From: an uncultured Akkermansia sp.
GTDB taxonomy: Bacteria > Verrucomicrobiota > Verrucomicrobiia > Verrucomicrobiales > Akkermansiaceae
NCBI GenBank assembly: GCA_905200945.1
Contig: CAJKMG010000002.1
Location: 260,712-324,711, forward strand
Reading direction: 5' to 3'
Length of the DNA: 64,000 nt
The position numbers and the translations under genes are program-made. A model generated the notes under the pieces. The model was not told the DNA's origin, searched no databases, and saw only the letters and a list, made by a program, of their open reading frames with translations. Positions within the stretch are counted from its first letter, which is position 1. Each line of letters opens with the position of its first letter. Positions 36,087 through 44,140 of this stretch are shown here, piece by piece.

Positions 36087-37481
36087 ATGGCAATCCAGGC
36101 CCGACATTTCCGCCAATGGTCCGCGTTTCTCCTCCTGCTTGCGCTGGGAGGAGCGGCGGCCTGGTTCCTGATGCCCCGGGAATGGTCCCAGATGCAATGG
36201 GAAATTCCCGGTACGCCGTCCGAATATCCCCTCTCCCAGCTCCTGCGGCCCTGGCTCATCCTTCTGGGCTGCTTTCTCCCCTCGCTGGGGATGTTCCTGT
36301 ACAACCGTTCGAGCATCCTGGACAAGTATGTGGCGCGCACCTGGTTCACGGCTTTCACCATGTGCACGGCCATCCTGGCGCTGATTTACATTATCGGAGA
36401 TTTTGCGGACAATGTGGGAGACCTGATGAACCTGGACGCTCCTCTCACGGGCACATTCCGCTTTTATCTGAGCCAGCTGCCCATGATCCTGAACCTGATT
36501 CTGCCTTATACCCTTCTTCTGGGGACGCTCTGGGCTCTTACCAAGCTTTCCTCATCCTCAGAAATCACCGGCATGCTGCAATCCGGACGGTCCCTGCTCC
36601 GAATCAACGCCCCCATCATCATCGGCGCCGTTTTTGCGTCCATCTACTTCGGCATCTTCGGATTCCACTGGGCTCCCAACTCCGCCCTGTACAGGAAGCT
36701 GATGTTCTCCTCCCTGAGCCAGAACAAAAACAATCATGCTACCCAGAGCACCATTTACAAAAATGATGCGGAATCCCGCATCTGGTATCTGGGCAATCCT
36801 CCCGGAATTGATTCCCCCGGCGATCCGTTCCGACAGGTGCGGGTGGAACAGTTCAGTGCCCCCGGAAAGATGAAGTACGAGCTGTTTGCTGATGAAGCTA
36901 CCTGGGATCCGGCCTCCAGAACATGGACTTTCCGGCAGGCCATCAAAAGAAATTATTCCCAGGAGGAACCCCGCCAGCTCCATGATGTCCCCGTTTTTGC
37001 CGGGCAGGAATACCAAACGCTGAAAGAGCATTATCCCGAAACGCCCTGGCAACTGATCTCTCCCAACGTCCGCGTGGATACACAGGGAACCCCGGCTCTT
37101 CAGGAACTCATCAAGTCCGGAACGACAAACGCCAAGTATCTCAGAAGCCTGCAAACGGAATGGCATGTCAGGATAGCCCGCATATTTTCCTGCATTATCC
37201 TGACATTCATTGCCATCCCCTCCGCCATCACGTTCCAGAGACGCTCCGCCATGTCCGGCATTGGCATTGCGCTGTTCCTGGCGGCAGCCATGCTGTTCCT
37301 GTATGAGTTTTTCCCAACCCTGGCCTCCGCAGGCTACCTCCCCACCTGGCTGGGAGCATGGACGCCCAACATTATTTACACCATCATCGCCATCCGCCTT
37401 TTTCAAACCAAACTGGCCCACAGAAGCTTCTCGGAAATATTGAGAGGCTTGAAAAAGACTCCCCTCCATGACCATTCCTGA
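36087..37481 (+). CDS. LptF/LptG-family permease
   Basis: A 464-residue inner-membrane protein of the YjgP/YjgQ family, which forms the transmembrane part of the LPS-extracting ABC transporter LptB2FG. Six membrane helices flank a periplasmic beta-jellyroll. Helix 1-3 landmarks are LDKYVARTWFTAF and SQLPMILNLILPYTLLLGTLWAL, then the coupling segment LSSSSEITGMLQSGRS. An extra N-terminal helix (FLLLLALGGAAAWFL) precedes the usual first helix. I cannot tell LptF from LptG. Its stop overlaps the start of the next gene by 14 bp. Confidence 0.88.
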   Translation: MAIQARHFRQWSAFLLLLALGGAAAWFLMPREWSQMQWEIPGTPSEYPLSQLLRPWLILLGCFLPSLGMFLYNRSSILDKYVARTWFTAFTMCTAILALIYIIGDFADNVGDLMNLDAPLTGTFRFYLSQLPMILNLILPYTLLLGTLWALTKLSSSSEITGMLQSGRSLLRINAPIIIGAVFASIYFGIFGFHWAPNSALYRKLMFSSLSQNKNNHATQSTIYKNDAESRIWYLGNPPGIDSPGDPFRQVRVEQFSAPGKMKYELFADEATWDPASRTWTFRQAIKRNYSQEEPRQLHDVPVFAGQEYQTLKEHYPETPWQLISPNVRVDTQGTPALQELIKSGTTNAKYLRSLQTEWHVRIARIFSCIILTFIAIPSAITFQRRSAMSGIGIALFLAAAMLFLYEFFPTLASAGYLPTWLGAWTPNIIYTIIAIRLFQTKLAHRSFSEILRGLKKTPLHDHS

Positions 37482-38163
37482 TCACTTTGCCAATTCCCGG
37501 GAAGACGTCCTAAAGGCCCGTGAACTGCTCCGGCGGGCACAAGCCGTCATTTTTGATTTTGACGGATTGCTGGTGGATACGGAATATGCCATTTATTCCT
37601 CCTGGGAACGGGTTTTCGCGTCCTGCGGCCATCCTCTTCCTCTGGATTTGTTCAACCAGTGCCTGGGCAGCGGTTACACCCACTGGAACCCCGGAGAACA
37701 TCTGGAGAAATTGACGGGGCGTACTTTCGACTGGGAAACCGTCAACAGCCGCCGCCAGGAAGAAATCGTCCGGGATCTGGAACATGCCGGCCTCCTGCCC
37801 GGAGCCGGAGAACTCATCCGGAACCTGGCGGAAGCCGGAACGCCCATGGGAGTGGCCTCCAGCTCTTCCCACCGCTGGGTGGACGGCTGGCTGAACAGGC
37901 TGGACATCATGCCCTATTTTCAAACCGTCGTCTGCCGTGACGACGGCCTCCCCGTCAAACCGGATCCGTCCCTGTTCCTGAAAGCCGCGGAAAACCTGGG
38001 CAAATTTCCATCCGAATGCCTGGTGCTGGAAGATTCCCAGAACGGCACTACAGCCGCGTACCGCGCAGGAATGCCAGTCATCTCTGTTCCAAACAGGGTA
38101 ACGGAGCAAGCGGATTTTTCCCTGGCAACCAGTATCATCCGCTCTCTGAAGGAACTTCTTTAG
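37468..38163 (+). CDS. HAD-IA hydrolase, beta-phosphoglucomutase-like phosphatase
   Basis: A 231-residue protein. Motif I is FDFDGLLVDTEY, motif II is VASSSSHRWV, motif III is VKPDPSLFLKAAE and motif IV is VLEDSQNGTTAA. An all-helical C1 cap lies between motifs I and II. This is typical of small sugar-phosphate phosphatases and phosphoglucomutase-like proteins. It lacks the E-x-x-R substrate loop check I would need to claim a mutase, so a phosphatase of unknown substrate is the safer call. Overlaps the permease gene. Confidence 0.87.
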   Translation: MTIPDHFANSREDVLKARELLRRAQAVIFDFDGLLVDTEYAIYSSWERVFASCGHPLPLDLFNQCLGSGYTHWNPGEHLEKLTGRTFDWETVNSRRQEEIVRDLEHAGLLPGAGELIRNLAEAGTPMGVASSSSHRWVDGWLNRLDIMPYFQTVVCRDDGLPVKPDPSLFLKAAENLGKFPSECLVLEDSQNGTTAAYRAGMPVISVPNRVTEQADFSLATSIIRSLKELL

Positions 38164-38723
38164 AAATCAGGACTTCTTATTCCATAACGCCTGTTTCTTG
38201 ACGGATTTTTTTCATGCCTGATGCAGGGAGAATGGCTTTCCAGCGCACTTCATAATATCACTATCGCATCAAAGTCAAAATTGCGGGATTATTTCCTGGC
38301 GGATATCCATACCCTGCTTATCTCCAAAAATACTTCCGGACACAATGATCCGGAAATAACATCTCCAGTGCCGAATGCCGCTCGCAACGGAACTGCGCCT
38401 CCAGAAACGCCTGGCTCACCTCAGAACCATGCTCTCCTTCCGGTCTCCTAAAAGCTGACTCCTGTTTTAACTCATCGCCCTGGTTCTTCTGGCTTGCGGC
38501 GAGCGCATTCCATCATGCGCAACACCTTTCTTTATATAGAAACGATATTGGCGCCCGTCATCGCGTTTTTCATGGGAAAAGATGCTGAGGTACTGCATCT
38601 TCTCACCGGAAGTATGAGGAAAATGCCCGCGCAGGGGCAGTGGCACTGACACGGAGGCAGTCATTTCCCCTGTTCCATGAGATATTTTCCTATTTGGCAG
38701 AACCCCGCCATGAATGCGCCAAT
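38164..38723. other. Long intergenic region between a HAD gene and fabD
   Basis: About 560 bp without a convincing gene. Two short frames exist: 76 codons at 38221 (+) and 65 codons at 38664-38467 (-, starting MTASVSVPLP). The latter has an AGGGG just before its ATG, too close to be a good ribosome site. No RNA structure or repeat was recognised. Confidence 0.5.
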
Positions 38724-38753
38724 AAAAAACCGCCGGCTCATTAGAGAGCCGGC
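38724..38753 (-). terminator. Terminator of fabD
   Basis: An 8-bp GC stem gccggctc/gagccggc (38732-38739 with 38746-38753) has a 6-nt loop. A run of six T residues follows close by on the minus strand. It lies 25 bp after the fabD stop. Confidence 0.88.
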
Positions 38754-38778
38754 AGTTTGTCCCCTTTATTCAGGGAAA

Positions 38779-39705
38779 TTATTTATTCAACTCCGCAACA
38801 GCGGCTTCCAAACTGGGCACGTCTTCAATGGAAATGACCGTAGCCTCCTTGCAGATACGAGCCATCATGCCGGCCAGCGTCTTGCCCGGCCCCAGTTCAA
38901 TGAAAAGGCGGTGGCCCTGATCCACCAGCTTCTGCATGGAAGCCGTCCAGCGCACGGACCCGCATACCTGGTGCTCCAGCATGCTGCGGATATCGTCCGG
39001 CCCTTCCACCACCCGGGCTTCATAATTGCAGTAAACAGGCATGGACGGCGTACCGAAGGAAATATTTTTGAGCTCCTCCGCCAACTTTACCATCGCGCTG
39101 TGCATCAGACGGGAATGGTAAGCGCCCGCCACATTAAGCTTCTTGGCAATCTTGCAGCCGGCGGCCTTCGCCCCGGCTACAGCCTTGGCCACACCTTCCT
39201 CCGTACCGGAAACGACTGTCTGGCCGGGACAATTGAAATTGGCAACATCCACGTCACATTCCTGAGCCAGTTTAATGACGTTTTCATCCGTGCCGCCGAT
39301 CATGGCGGCCATAGTGCCTTTCGTGGCGTTGCATGCTTCTTCCATAAACGCGCCGCGCTTCTGGACAAGACGAAGGCCTTCTTCAAAAGAATAGGTCCCG
39401 GCAGCAGCATGAGCCGTGAATTCTCCCAGGGAAAGACCGGCGGCAGCCACGGGATTCAGGGAGGGAACAAGCTCCTTCAAGACGGCCAGGCAAGCCAGGC
39501 CATGGACATAGAGAGCAGGCTGGCAGTTGCAGGTACGCGTCAGTTCTTCGCCGGGGCCTTCAAACATGACGGCAGAAAGGGATTCCCCAAGCGCTTTGTC
39601 CGCCTGTTCAATCAGGGCTTTGGCGGCGGGATACTGGTCATACAAATCTTTGCCCATGCCTACTTTTTGGGCACCTTGTCCGGAAAACAATAATACTGCG
39701 TCCAT
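38779..39705 (-). CDS. fabD: Malonyl-CoA:ACP transacylase
   Basis: Transfers malonyl from CoA to acyl carrier protein for fatty-acid synthesis. It has 308 residues, with the N-terminal FSGQGAQKVGMG and nucleophile Ser in AAGLSLGEFTAHAAAG. Arg sits in LRLVQKRGAFM, catalytic His in AGAYHSRLM, and the C-terminal ELGPGKTLAGM completes the fold. It is monocistronic here, not next to other fab genes. The start codon has no Shine-Dalgarno; a perfect -10 lies only 12 bp upstream. Confidence 0.96.
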   Translation of the reverse strand: MDAVLLFSGQGAQKVGMGKDLYDQYPAAKALIEQADKALGESLSAVMFEGPGEELTRTCNCQPALYVHGLACLAVLKELVPSLNPVAAAGLSLGEFTAHAAAGTYSFEEGLRLVQKRGAFMEEACNATKGTMAAMIGGTDENVIKLAQECDVDVANFNCPGQTVVSGTEEGVAKAVAGAKAAGCKIAKKLNVAGAYHSRLMHSAMVKLAEELKNISFGTPSMPVYCNYEARVVEGPDDIRSMLEHQVCGSVRWTASMQKLVDQGHRLFIELGPGKTLAGMMARICKEATVISIEDVPSLEAAVAELNK

Positions 39706-39717
39706 AGTTAAAGTTGG

Positions 39718-39746
39718 ATTATAACGTTCCGGCAGAAAAGAAGCAA
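39718..39746 (-). promoter_or_regulatory. Proposed fabD promoter
   Basis: TATAAT (39723-39718) is preceded, after exactly 17 bp, by TTGCTT (39746-39741). The fabD ATG is 12 bp past the -10, so the predicted 5' leader is only about 4-6 nt and could not hold a ribosome site. Confidence 0.6.
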
Positions 39747-39782
39747 GAGCGATATCATCGTTATAACTTCCTTATTTTCAAT

Positions 39783-39820
39783 AAAAAAATCCGCCCCAAC
39801 CTTATAAAAGGCCGGAGCGG
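39783..39820 (-). terminator. Terminator of the rpoA-rplQ operon
   Basis: A 13-bp stem with some G-U pairs (39791-39803 with 39807-39820 region, ccgcccc/ggagcgg outer arms) is followed on the minus strand by ATTTTTTT. It lies 28 bp after the rplQ stop. Confidence 0.85.
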
Positions 39821-39848
39821 GTTATTAACAGTGTTCCTGAGGAACGGC

Positions 39849-40259
39849 TCAGGCGGTGGCTTCCGTGGTGGCGGGAGCTTCTTCCTTTTCAGCCGCTTCA
39901 CGGGGCAGGTCGATGATTTCGATCATGGCCACGAGAGCGGAATCAGTCAGACGCTGGCCCAGCTTGACGATGCGGGTATAACCGCCCTTGCGTTCCGCGC
40001 AGAGAGGAGCAATTTCATCAAACAGACGCTTAACGGCAGTCGTATTATGAATGGTGGCGGTAGCCAGGCGGCGGGAATGCACGTCACCGCGCTTGGCAAG
40101 CGTAATCAGCTTTTCCACATAGGGACGCAGGGCCTTGGCCTTGGCAAGGGTGGTGGTGATGCGTCCGTTGAGGATGAGGCTGCATGCCTGGTTGGCGAGC
40201 AAAGCCCTGCGATGGGAAGCGTTGCGCTGAAGCTTGGAGGTTTTTACACCGTGTCTCAT
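39849..40259 (-). CDS. rplQ: 50S ribosomal protein bL17
   Basis: A 136-residue protein beginning MRHGVKTSKLQRNASHRRAL, the conserved bL17 N-terminus, with LITLAKRGDVHSRRLA following. The C-terminal tail (about 20 residues, Glu/Ala/Thr-rich) extends past the usual bL17 end. Gene order rpoA-rplQ is the universal end of the alpha operon; the gap is 36 bp. No Shine-Dalgarno motif is evident. Confidence 0.97.
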   Translation of the reverse strand: MRHGVKTSKLQRNASHRRALLANQACSLILNGRITTTLAKAKALRPYVEKLITLAKRGDVHSRRLATATIHNTTAVKRLFDEIAPLCAERKGGYTRIVKLGQRLTDSALVAMIEIIDLPREAAEKEEAPATTEATA

Positions 40260-40295
40260 GATGATATTTTTCTATGTGTGTTGGTTTTGTGAGAT

Positions 40296-41420
40296 TTAGT
40301 CGTCGTCGTCTTCGATGTTGGCGGCAATCAGGTCTGCCAGGCCCACGGGGCTTTCCTCTTCCAGACCCAGGCGCGGCTTGGCCTGCGGCACGGGCCCGGT
40401 AAGCAGGGAGGGATCCACCTGAACGCCCAGGGAAAGGCCCAGCTCCAGCAATTTGTCCTTGATTTCGTTGAGGGATTTTTTGCCGAAATTGCGGTACTTG
40501 AGCATTTCGCTTTCGCTCTTCATGGCAAGCTGGCCAACGGTCGTAATGTTGGCATTGTTGAGGCAGTTGGCGGCGCGCACGGAAAGTTCGATTTCGTTGA
40601 CGCTCATGTTGAGCAACTTGCGCAGGCGGGCCGTTTCCTCGTCCTGGACGGCGGAAGGAGCTTCTTCAAAGTTGACCTGCTTGTCGTCATAGTTGACGAA
40701 CACGTCCAGGTGATGGCGCAGAATAGCGGAAGCCTGGAGCATGGCGTCTGCGGGGGCGATGCGGCCGTCCGTCCAGACTTCAAGGATCAGCTTGTCGTAG
40801 TCAGTCATCTGCCCCACACGGGTATTCTGCACAGAATACTTCACGCGGGTAACAGGAGAGAAAATGGAGTCGATCGGAATCACGCCGATAGGCATATCCG
40901 GAACCTTGTTTTCATCGCCGGTGGCAAAACCGCGGCCCACGCGAACCTGGAATTCACATTCGAACATGGTGTCCTGGTCCAGAGTGCAAATGATTTGATC
41001 GGGATTGACCACCTGGTAAACGGTGTCGTCGGCAATATCGGCAGCAGTCACGACACCCTGCTTATGCACGCGCAGAGAGAGCAGGCGCGGTTCCTTGCCG
41101 TTATGCTTGAATTTGACTTTTTTCAGGTTCAGCACGATTTCCGTCACATCTTCCACCACGCCGGGCAGGGAGGAAAATTCATGCTGCGCGCCGGCGATGC
41201 GGACGGAGGTAATGGCGGCGCCTTCAAGAGAACCCAGAAGAACGCGGCGCAGAGAGTTGCCAAGCGTGTGGCCGTAACCGTTCTCAAATGGTTCCGCCAC
41301 AAAGGTCAGATGATTCGCATCATTCGGATCCTCAATTTTTTCCAGACGGCTGGGGATCTCAAAACGAGCCAGCGTGGTAACGGCGGTTTCTTCTGCAGTA
41401 GTGGTTTCGTTTTCCGACAT
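40296..41420 (-). CDS. rpoA: DNA-directed RNA polymerase alpha subunit
   Basis: A 374-residue protein. The N-terminal assembly domain has GYGHTLGNSLRRVLLGSLEGAAITSV and VEDVTEIVLNLK. The C-terminal domain has VNEIELSVRAANCLNNANI and FGKKSLNEIKDKL. I start at the ATG at 41420 (MSENETTTAE) because the sequence before it in frame is not protein-like. The protein is longer than E. coli RpoA (329) owing to N- and C-terminal extensions. No rpsD, rpsK or rpsM precedes it; the next gene is divergent. Confidence 0.96.
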   Translation of the reverse strand: MSENETTTAEETAVTTLARFEIPSRLEKIEDPNDANHLTFVAEPFENGYGHTLGNSLRRVLLGSLEGAAITSVRIAGAQHEFSSLPGVVEDVTEIVLNLKKVKFKHNGKEPRLLSLRVHKQGVVTAADIADDTVYQVVNPDQIICTLDQDTMFECEFQVRVGRGFATGDENKVPDMPIGVIPIDSIFSPVTRVKYSVQNTRVGQMTDYDKLILEVWTDGRIAPADAMLQASAILRHHLDVFVNYDDKQVNFEEAPSAVQDEETARLRKLLNMSVNEIELSVRAANCLNNANITTVGQLAMKSESEMLKYRNFGKKSLNEIKDKLLELGLSLGVQVDPSLLTGPVPQAKPRLGLEEESPVGLADLIAANIEDDDD

Positions 41421-41629
41421 AATCGTATATAATGTACCGGGTTTCCCCTCAACACGGACACGGCGGCCAATGCGCCTGAAGGACCAACGGCATGTTTCGG
41501 GAACGCCCGTGCGGGGAGCAATGTAACGATCTGTTTTCAACAATCAACTCTTTTCATGCCCACCGGTAAATTTTCTGTGACTTAACGTGCGTCATCTGGC
41601 ATAGTAGGGCAAACCTATCATACCGACTC

Positions 41630-42754
41630 ATGAAGCATCCTGATTTTTTGGACAACAGGGATTTTACAGGCGAAGATAAGAAACGTCCCTCCTCCATGTC
41701 CATGGACTCCAGCTACCAGGCTCTGGAAAGTGCCGTTAAAAAGCTTTCCGAAATAGCCTCCACCAAGCATGATCCCCGCTACCTCCAAGAGTATATCAAA
41801 ACGGGAATCAACATGGCCCAGTCCGCCGCCTCGGACCATGACTTTACCGTCCTGATCCGTTCCGGGCGGGAGATGTACCGTGCCAACTGCGTTTTCGCTC
41901 CGTACCGCCACATCCGCAAGATTTCCGTCTTCGGCTCCGCGCGCATCAGGAATGACGAACCGGCGTATGAAACCGCGAGGGAATTCGCCAAAGAAGCCAG
42001 CGAACACGGCTACATGGTCATTACCGGGGGAGGCCCGGGCATCATGCAGGCTGCCAATGAAGGGGCGGGAGAACAACGTTCCTTCGGCCTGAACATCACC
42101 CTGCCGTATGAACAGACTTCCAACCATGTGGTGGCCCACAGCGACAAACTCATCAACTTTTATTACTTTTTCGTCAGAAAACTGAATTTCGTGGCGGAAA
42201 GCGATGCCATGGTGGCATTCCCCGGCGGCTTCGGGACCATGGATGAAGTATTTGAAACACTCACCCTGATCCAGACGGGAAAAGCGACCATTTACCCGAT
42301 CGTCCTTCTGGATTCCCCCGGCAAAACCTTCTGGCTGAACTGGCTGGCCTTCATTCGAGTGGAACTGGTGGACTCCGGACTGATTTCCGCAGATGACCTT
42401 CATCTCATTCACGTCACTAAAAATCCGGTGGAAGCCATGGAACACATCGACCGTTTTTACCGGATTTTCCACTCCTACCGTTTTATCGGAGATGCCATCG
42501 TCATCCGTCTGAATGCGCAGCTTCCCGCCCAATGGGTGGCACATCTGGAACGGGACTTTTCAGACCTGATCCTGCCTGGGGGGAAAATGGTCCAGAGCGG
42601 TCCCCTGCCGGATGAAGCGGACGAACCGCACCTGGATCGCCTGCCCCGGCTCGTCTTCCCCATCAAACGCGGCAATTACGGCAGGCTGAGGCTGCTGATT
42701 GACCGCATCAACCAGACGCCCAGCCGGACCTATTCCCCGTCCTCCCATGCCTGA
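41630..42754 (+). CDS. LOG-family protein (lysine decarboxylase-like Rossmann fold, TIGR00730 type)
   Basis: A 374-residue protein. The core (about 95-270) has VFGSARIRNDEP, then GGGPGIMQAANEGA and FPGGFGTMDEVFE. These are the nucleotide-binding and catalytic Arg/Glu motifs of cytokinin-activating LOG proteins and bacterial YgdH/PpnN-like nucleotide 5'-monophosphate nucleosidases. The N- and C-terminal extensions (about 90 residues each) point to the long PpnN-like class. A TATCAT element ends 8 bp before the ATG. The prepilin peptidase gene overlaps its 3' end by 8 bp. Confidence 0.85.
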   Translation: MKHPDFLDNRDFTGEDKKRPSSMSMDSSYQALESAVKKLSEIASTKHDPRYLQEYIKTGINMAQSAASDHDFTVLIRSGREMYRANCVFAPYRHIRKISVFGSARIRNDEPAYETAREFAKEASEHGYMVITGGGPGIMQAANEGAGEQRSFGLNITLPYEQTSNHVVAHSDKLINFYYFFVRKLNFVAESDAMVAFPGGFGTMDEVFETLTLIQTGKATIYPIVLLDSPGKTFWLNWLAFIRVELVDSGLISADDLHLIHVTKNPVEAMEHIDRFYRIFHSYRFIGDAIVIRLNAQLPAQWVAHLERDFSDLILPGGKMVQSGPLPDEADEPHLDRLPRLVFPIKRGNYGRLRLLIDRINQTPSRTYSPSSHA

Positions 42755-43862
42755 CGCCTTTCCCGCATGGGTAATTCCCGTGGTTTTCGGCCTGATAGGG
42801 GCCTGCATAGGCTCTTTCCTGAACGTGGTTATCTACCGTATGCCGCGGGGCGTCTCCGTCAACAATCCGGAGCGATCTTTTTGCCCGGAATGCGGGAAAC
42901 CCATTCCCTGGTTCCTCAATATTCCGGTTCTGAGCTGGCTGGCTCTCCGGGGTAAATCCGCCTGCTGCGGAACGCATATCAGCTTCCGCTATTGCTTGGT
43001 GGAGCTGCTCACAGCCCTGCTCTTCGCGGTCATCGGCTGGAAATACGCAGACGTTTCCGCAGGAGCAGCCGTCCTGCTCTGCCTGTGGACCGCCATGGCC
43101 ATTGTCATCATATTCATTGACGCGGAACATCTGATTGTTTTCCGCTCCCAGGCATTTATCGGAGCCCTGGCCGGAACGGGGGCCTGCGCCCTTTACCCTT
43201 TCCTCCTGCCGGACAACCATGTCATGACTTGGACAGACGCCTTCACGGCATCCGTGCTGGGAGGAGCGGCAGGATATACGGTCATCAGGCTGGTGATTGA
43301 ATTGGGGAAGCTTCTGTTCGGCACCTGGACACAGCATTTTGACGTTCCCTCCCCGTGGTGTTTGAGGGAGCCGGAATCCGAGCGGGAGGAACTTCAACTC
43401 ATCATCAACGGCCAGCCTCACGACTGGTCCATGCTTTTCCACCGGTCTACGGACAAGGCCGTTCTTTCCGGAGGCTCCGTCACCATTGACGGGAAAGCGC
43501 ACCCTCCCTGCTCCGTCACGCTGCGGCACGACAGGATAGAAATGGAAAACGGAGACGTTTTTCTTCTGGAAGGGCTGGAGAGCGTGGAAGGGAATCTGAC
43601 GGATATTCATGCCAGCAGGGAAGCCATGGGATCAGGCGACGCCTGGATTCTGATGATGGCCGGATGCGCGGGCGGCTGGCAGAGTGCCCTGTTCTGCCTT
43701 TTCCTCGGTTCCCTGCTGGGAATTGTACAGGCTGCCGCCTCACGCATGGGATTCGGCAGGAATCTCCCCTTCGGCCCCGCTCTTCTCAGTGCCGCTTTGA
43801 TCTGGCTGCTTGGCGGCAGCCAATGGTGGCAGGCCTACATCCGCTTTATTTCCGGCGAATAA
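42747..43862 (+). CDS. Prepilin peptidase (A24 family) with large insertion
   Basis: A 371-residue multi-spanning protein that should cut prepilin leaders at the inner membrane. It shows the N-terminal GSFLNVVIYRMP, the zinc-ribbon-like CPECG with ACCGTHISFRY, and the two catalytic aspartates: Asp125 in IFIDAEH and Asp298 in GSGDAW. The aspartates are 173 residues apart. Typical PilD enzymes have about 64, because about 100 hydrophilic residues (roughly 195-293) are inserted. The usual LPD after the first Asp is replaced by VFRSQ. I start at the ATG at 42747, which overlaps the LOG gene; the frame is open upstream. Confidence 0.88.
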   Translation: MPDAFPAWVIPVVFGLIGACIGSFLNVVIYRMPRGVSVNNPERSFCPECGKPIPWFLNIPVLSWLALRGKSACCGTHISFRYCLVELLTALLFAVIGWKYADVSAGAAVLLCLWTAMAIVIIFIDAEHLIVFRSQAFIGALAGTGACALYPFLLPDNHVMTWTDAFTASVLGGAAGYTVIRLVIELGKLLFGTWTQHFDVPSPWCLREPESEREELQLIINGQPHDWSMLFHRSTDKAVLSGGSVTIDGKAHPPCSVTLRHDRIEMENGDVFLLEGLESVEGNLTDIHASREAMGSGDAWILMMAGCAGGWQSALFCLFLGSLLGIVQAAASRMGFGRNLPFGPALLSAALIWLLGGSQWWQAYIRFISGE

Positions 43863-44140
43863 TTTTTTCCGCTATGACACGGACGGCACGCGTCCCTGAC
43901 CGCCCGCGGCCCTCTTTTATTAATTTCTTTCATAATCAATCATTTCATCTCTCTTCACCCTGAAAGAAAAAAGGTGTGATGAGAACGGCGTCGCCCCCCT
44001 CTGCAGCGCATCCACCTCTTTATTTTGCAACTGAATTGAATTCCAGGGGTTCCTTTTAACAAAGGGAGACGTTTCCGTCTGTTTGAAAAATACAGCGCAC
44101 GCTCCTTTCCGAAACGCATCAAACCTCACCATTCAAAAAT

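Noticed and set aside
38221..38664. Two short frames in the gap before fabD (76 codons plus strand, 65 codons minus strand).
   Set aside because: No convincing ribosome site, motif or signal peptide; kept only as a comment on the gap.
41421..41543. 41-residue N-terminal extension of RpoA.
   Set aside because: Arg-rich and not conserved in RpoA; the ATG at 41420 is the first plausible start. Similar upstream extensions were rejected for trpB, the aldo-keto reductase, gmk, the MFS protein, the capsid protein and the SLC13-type transporter.
41618..42544. 308-codon minus-strand frame opposite the LOG-family gene.
   Set aside because: The plus strand shows the GGGPGIM and PGGFGTMDE motifs; the minus translation has no family features.
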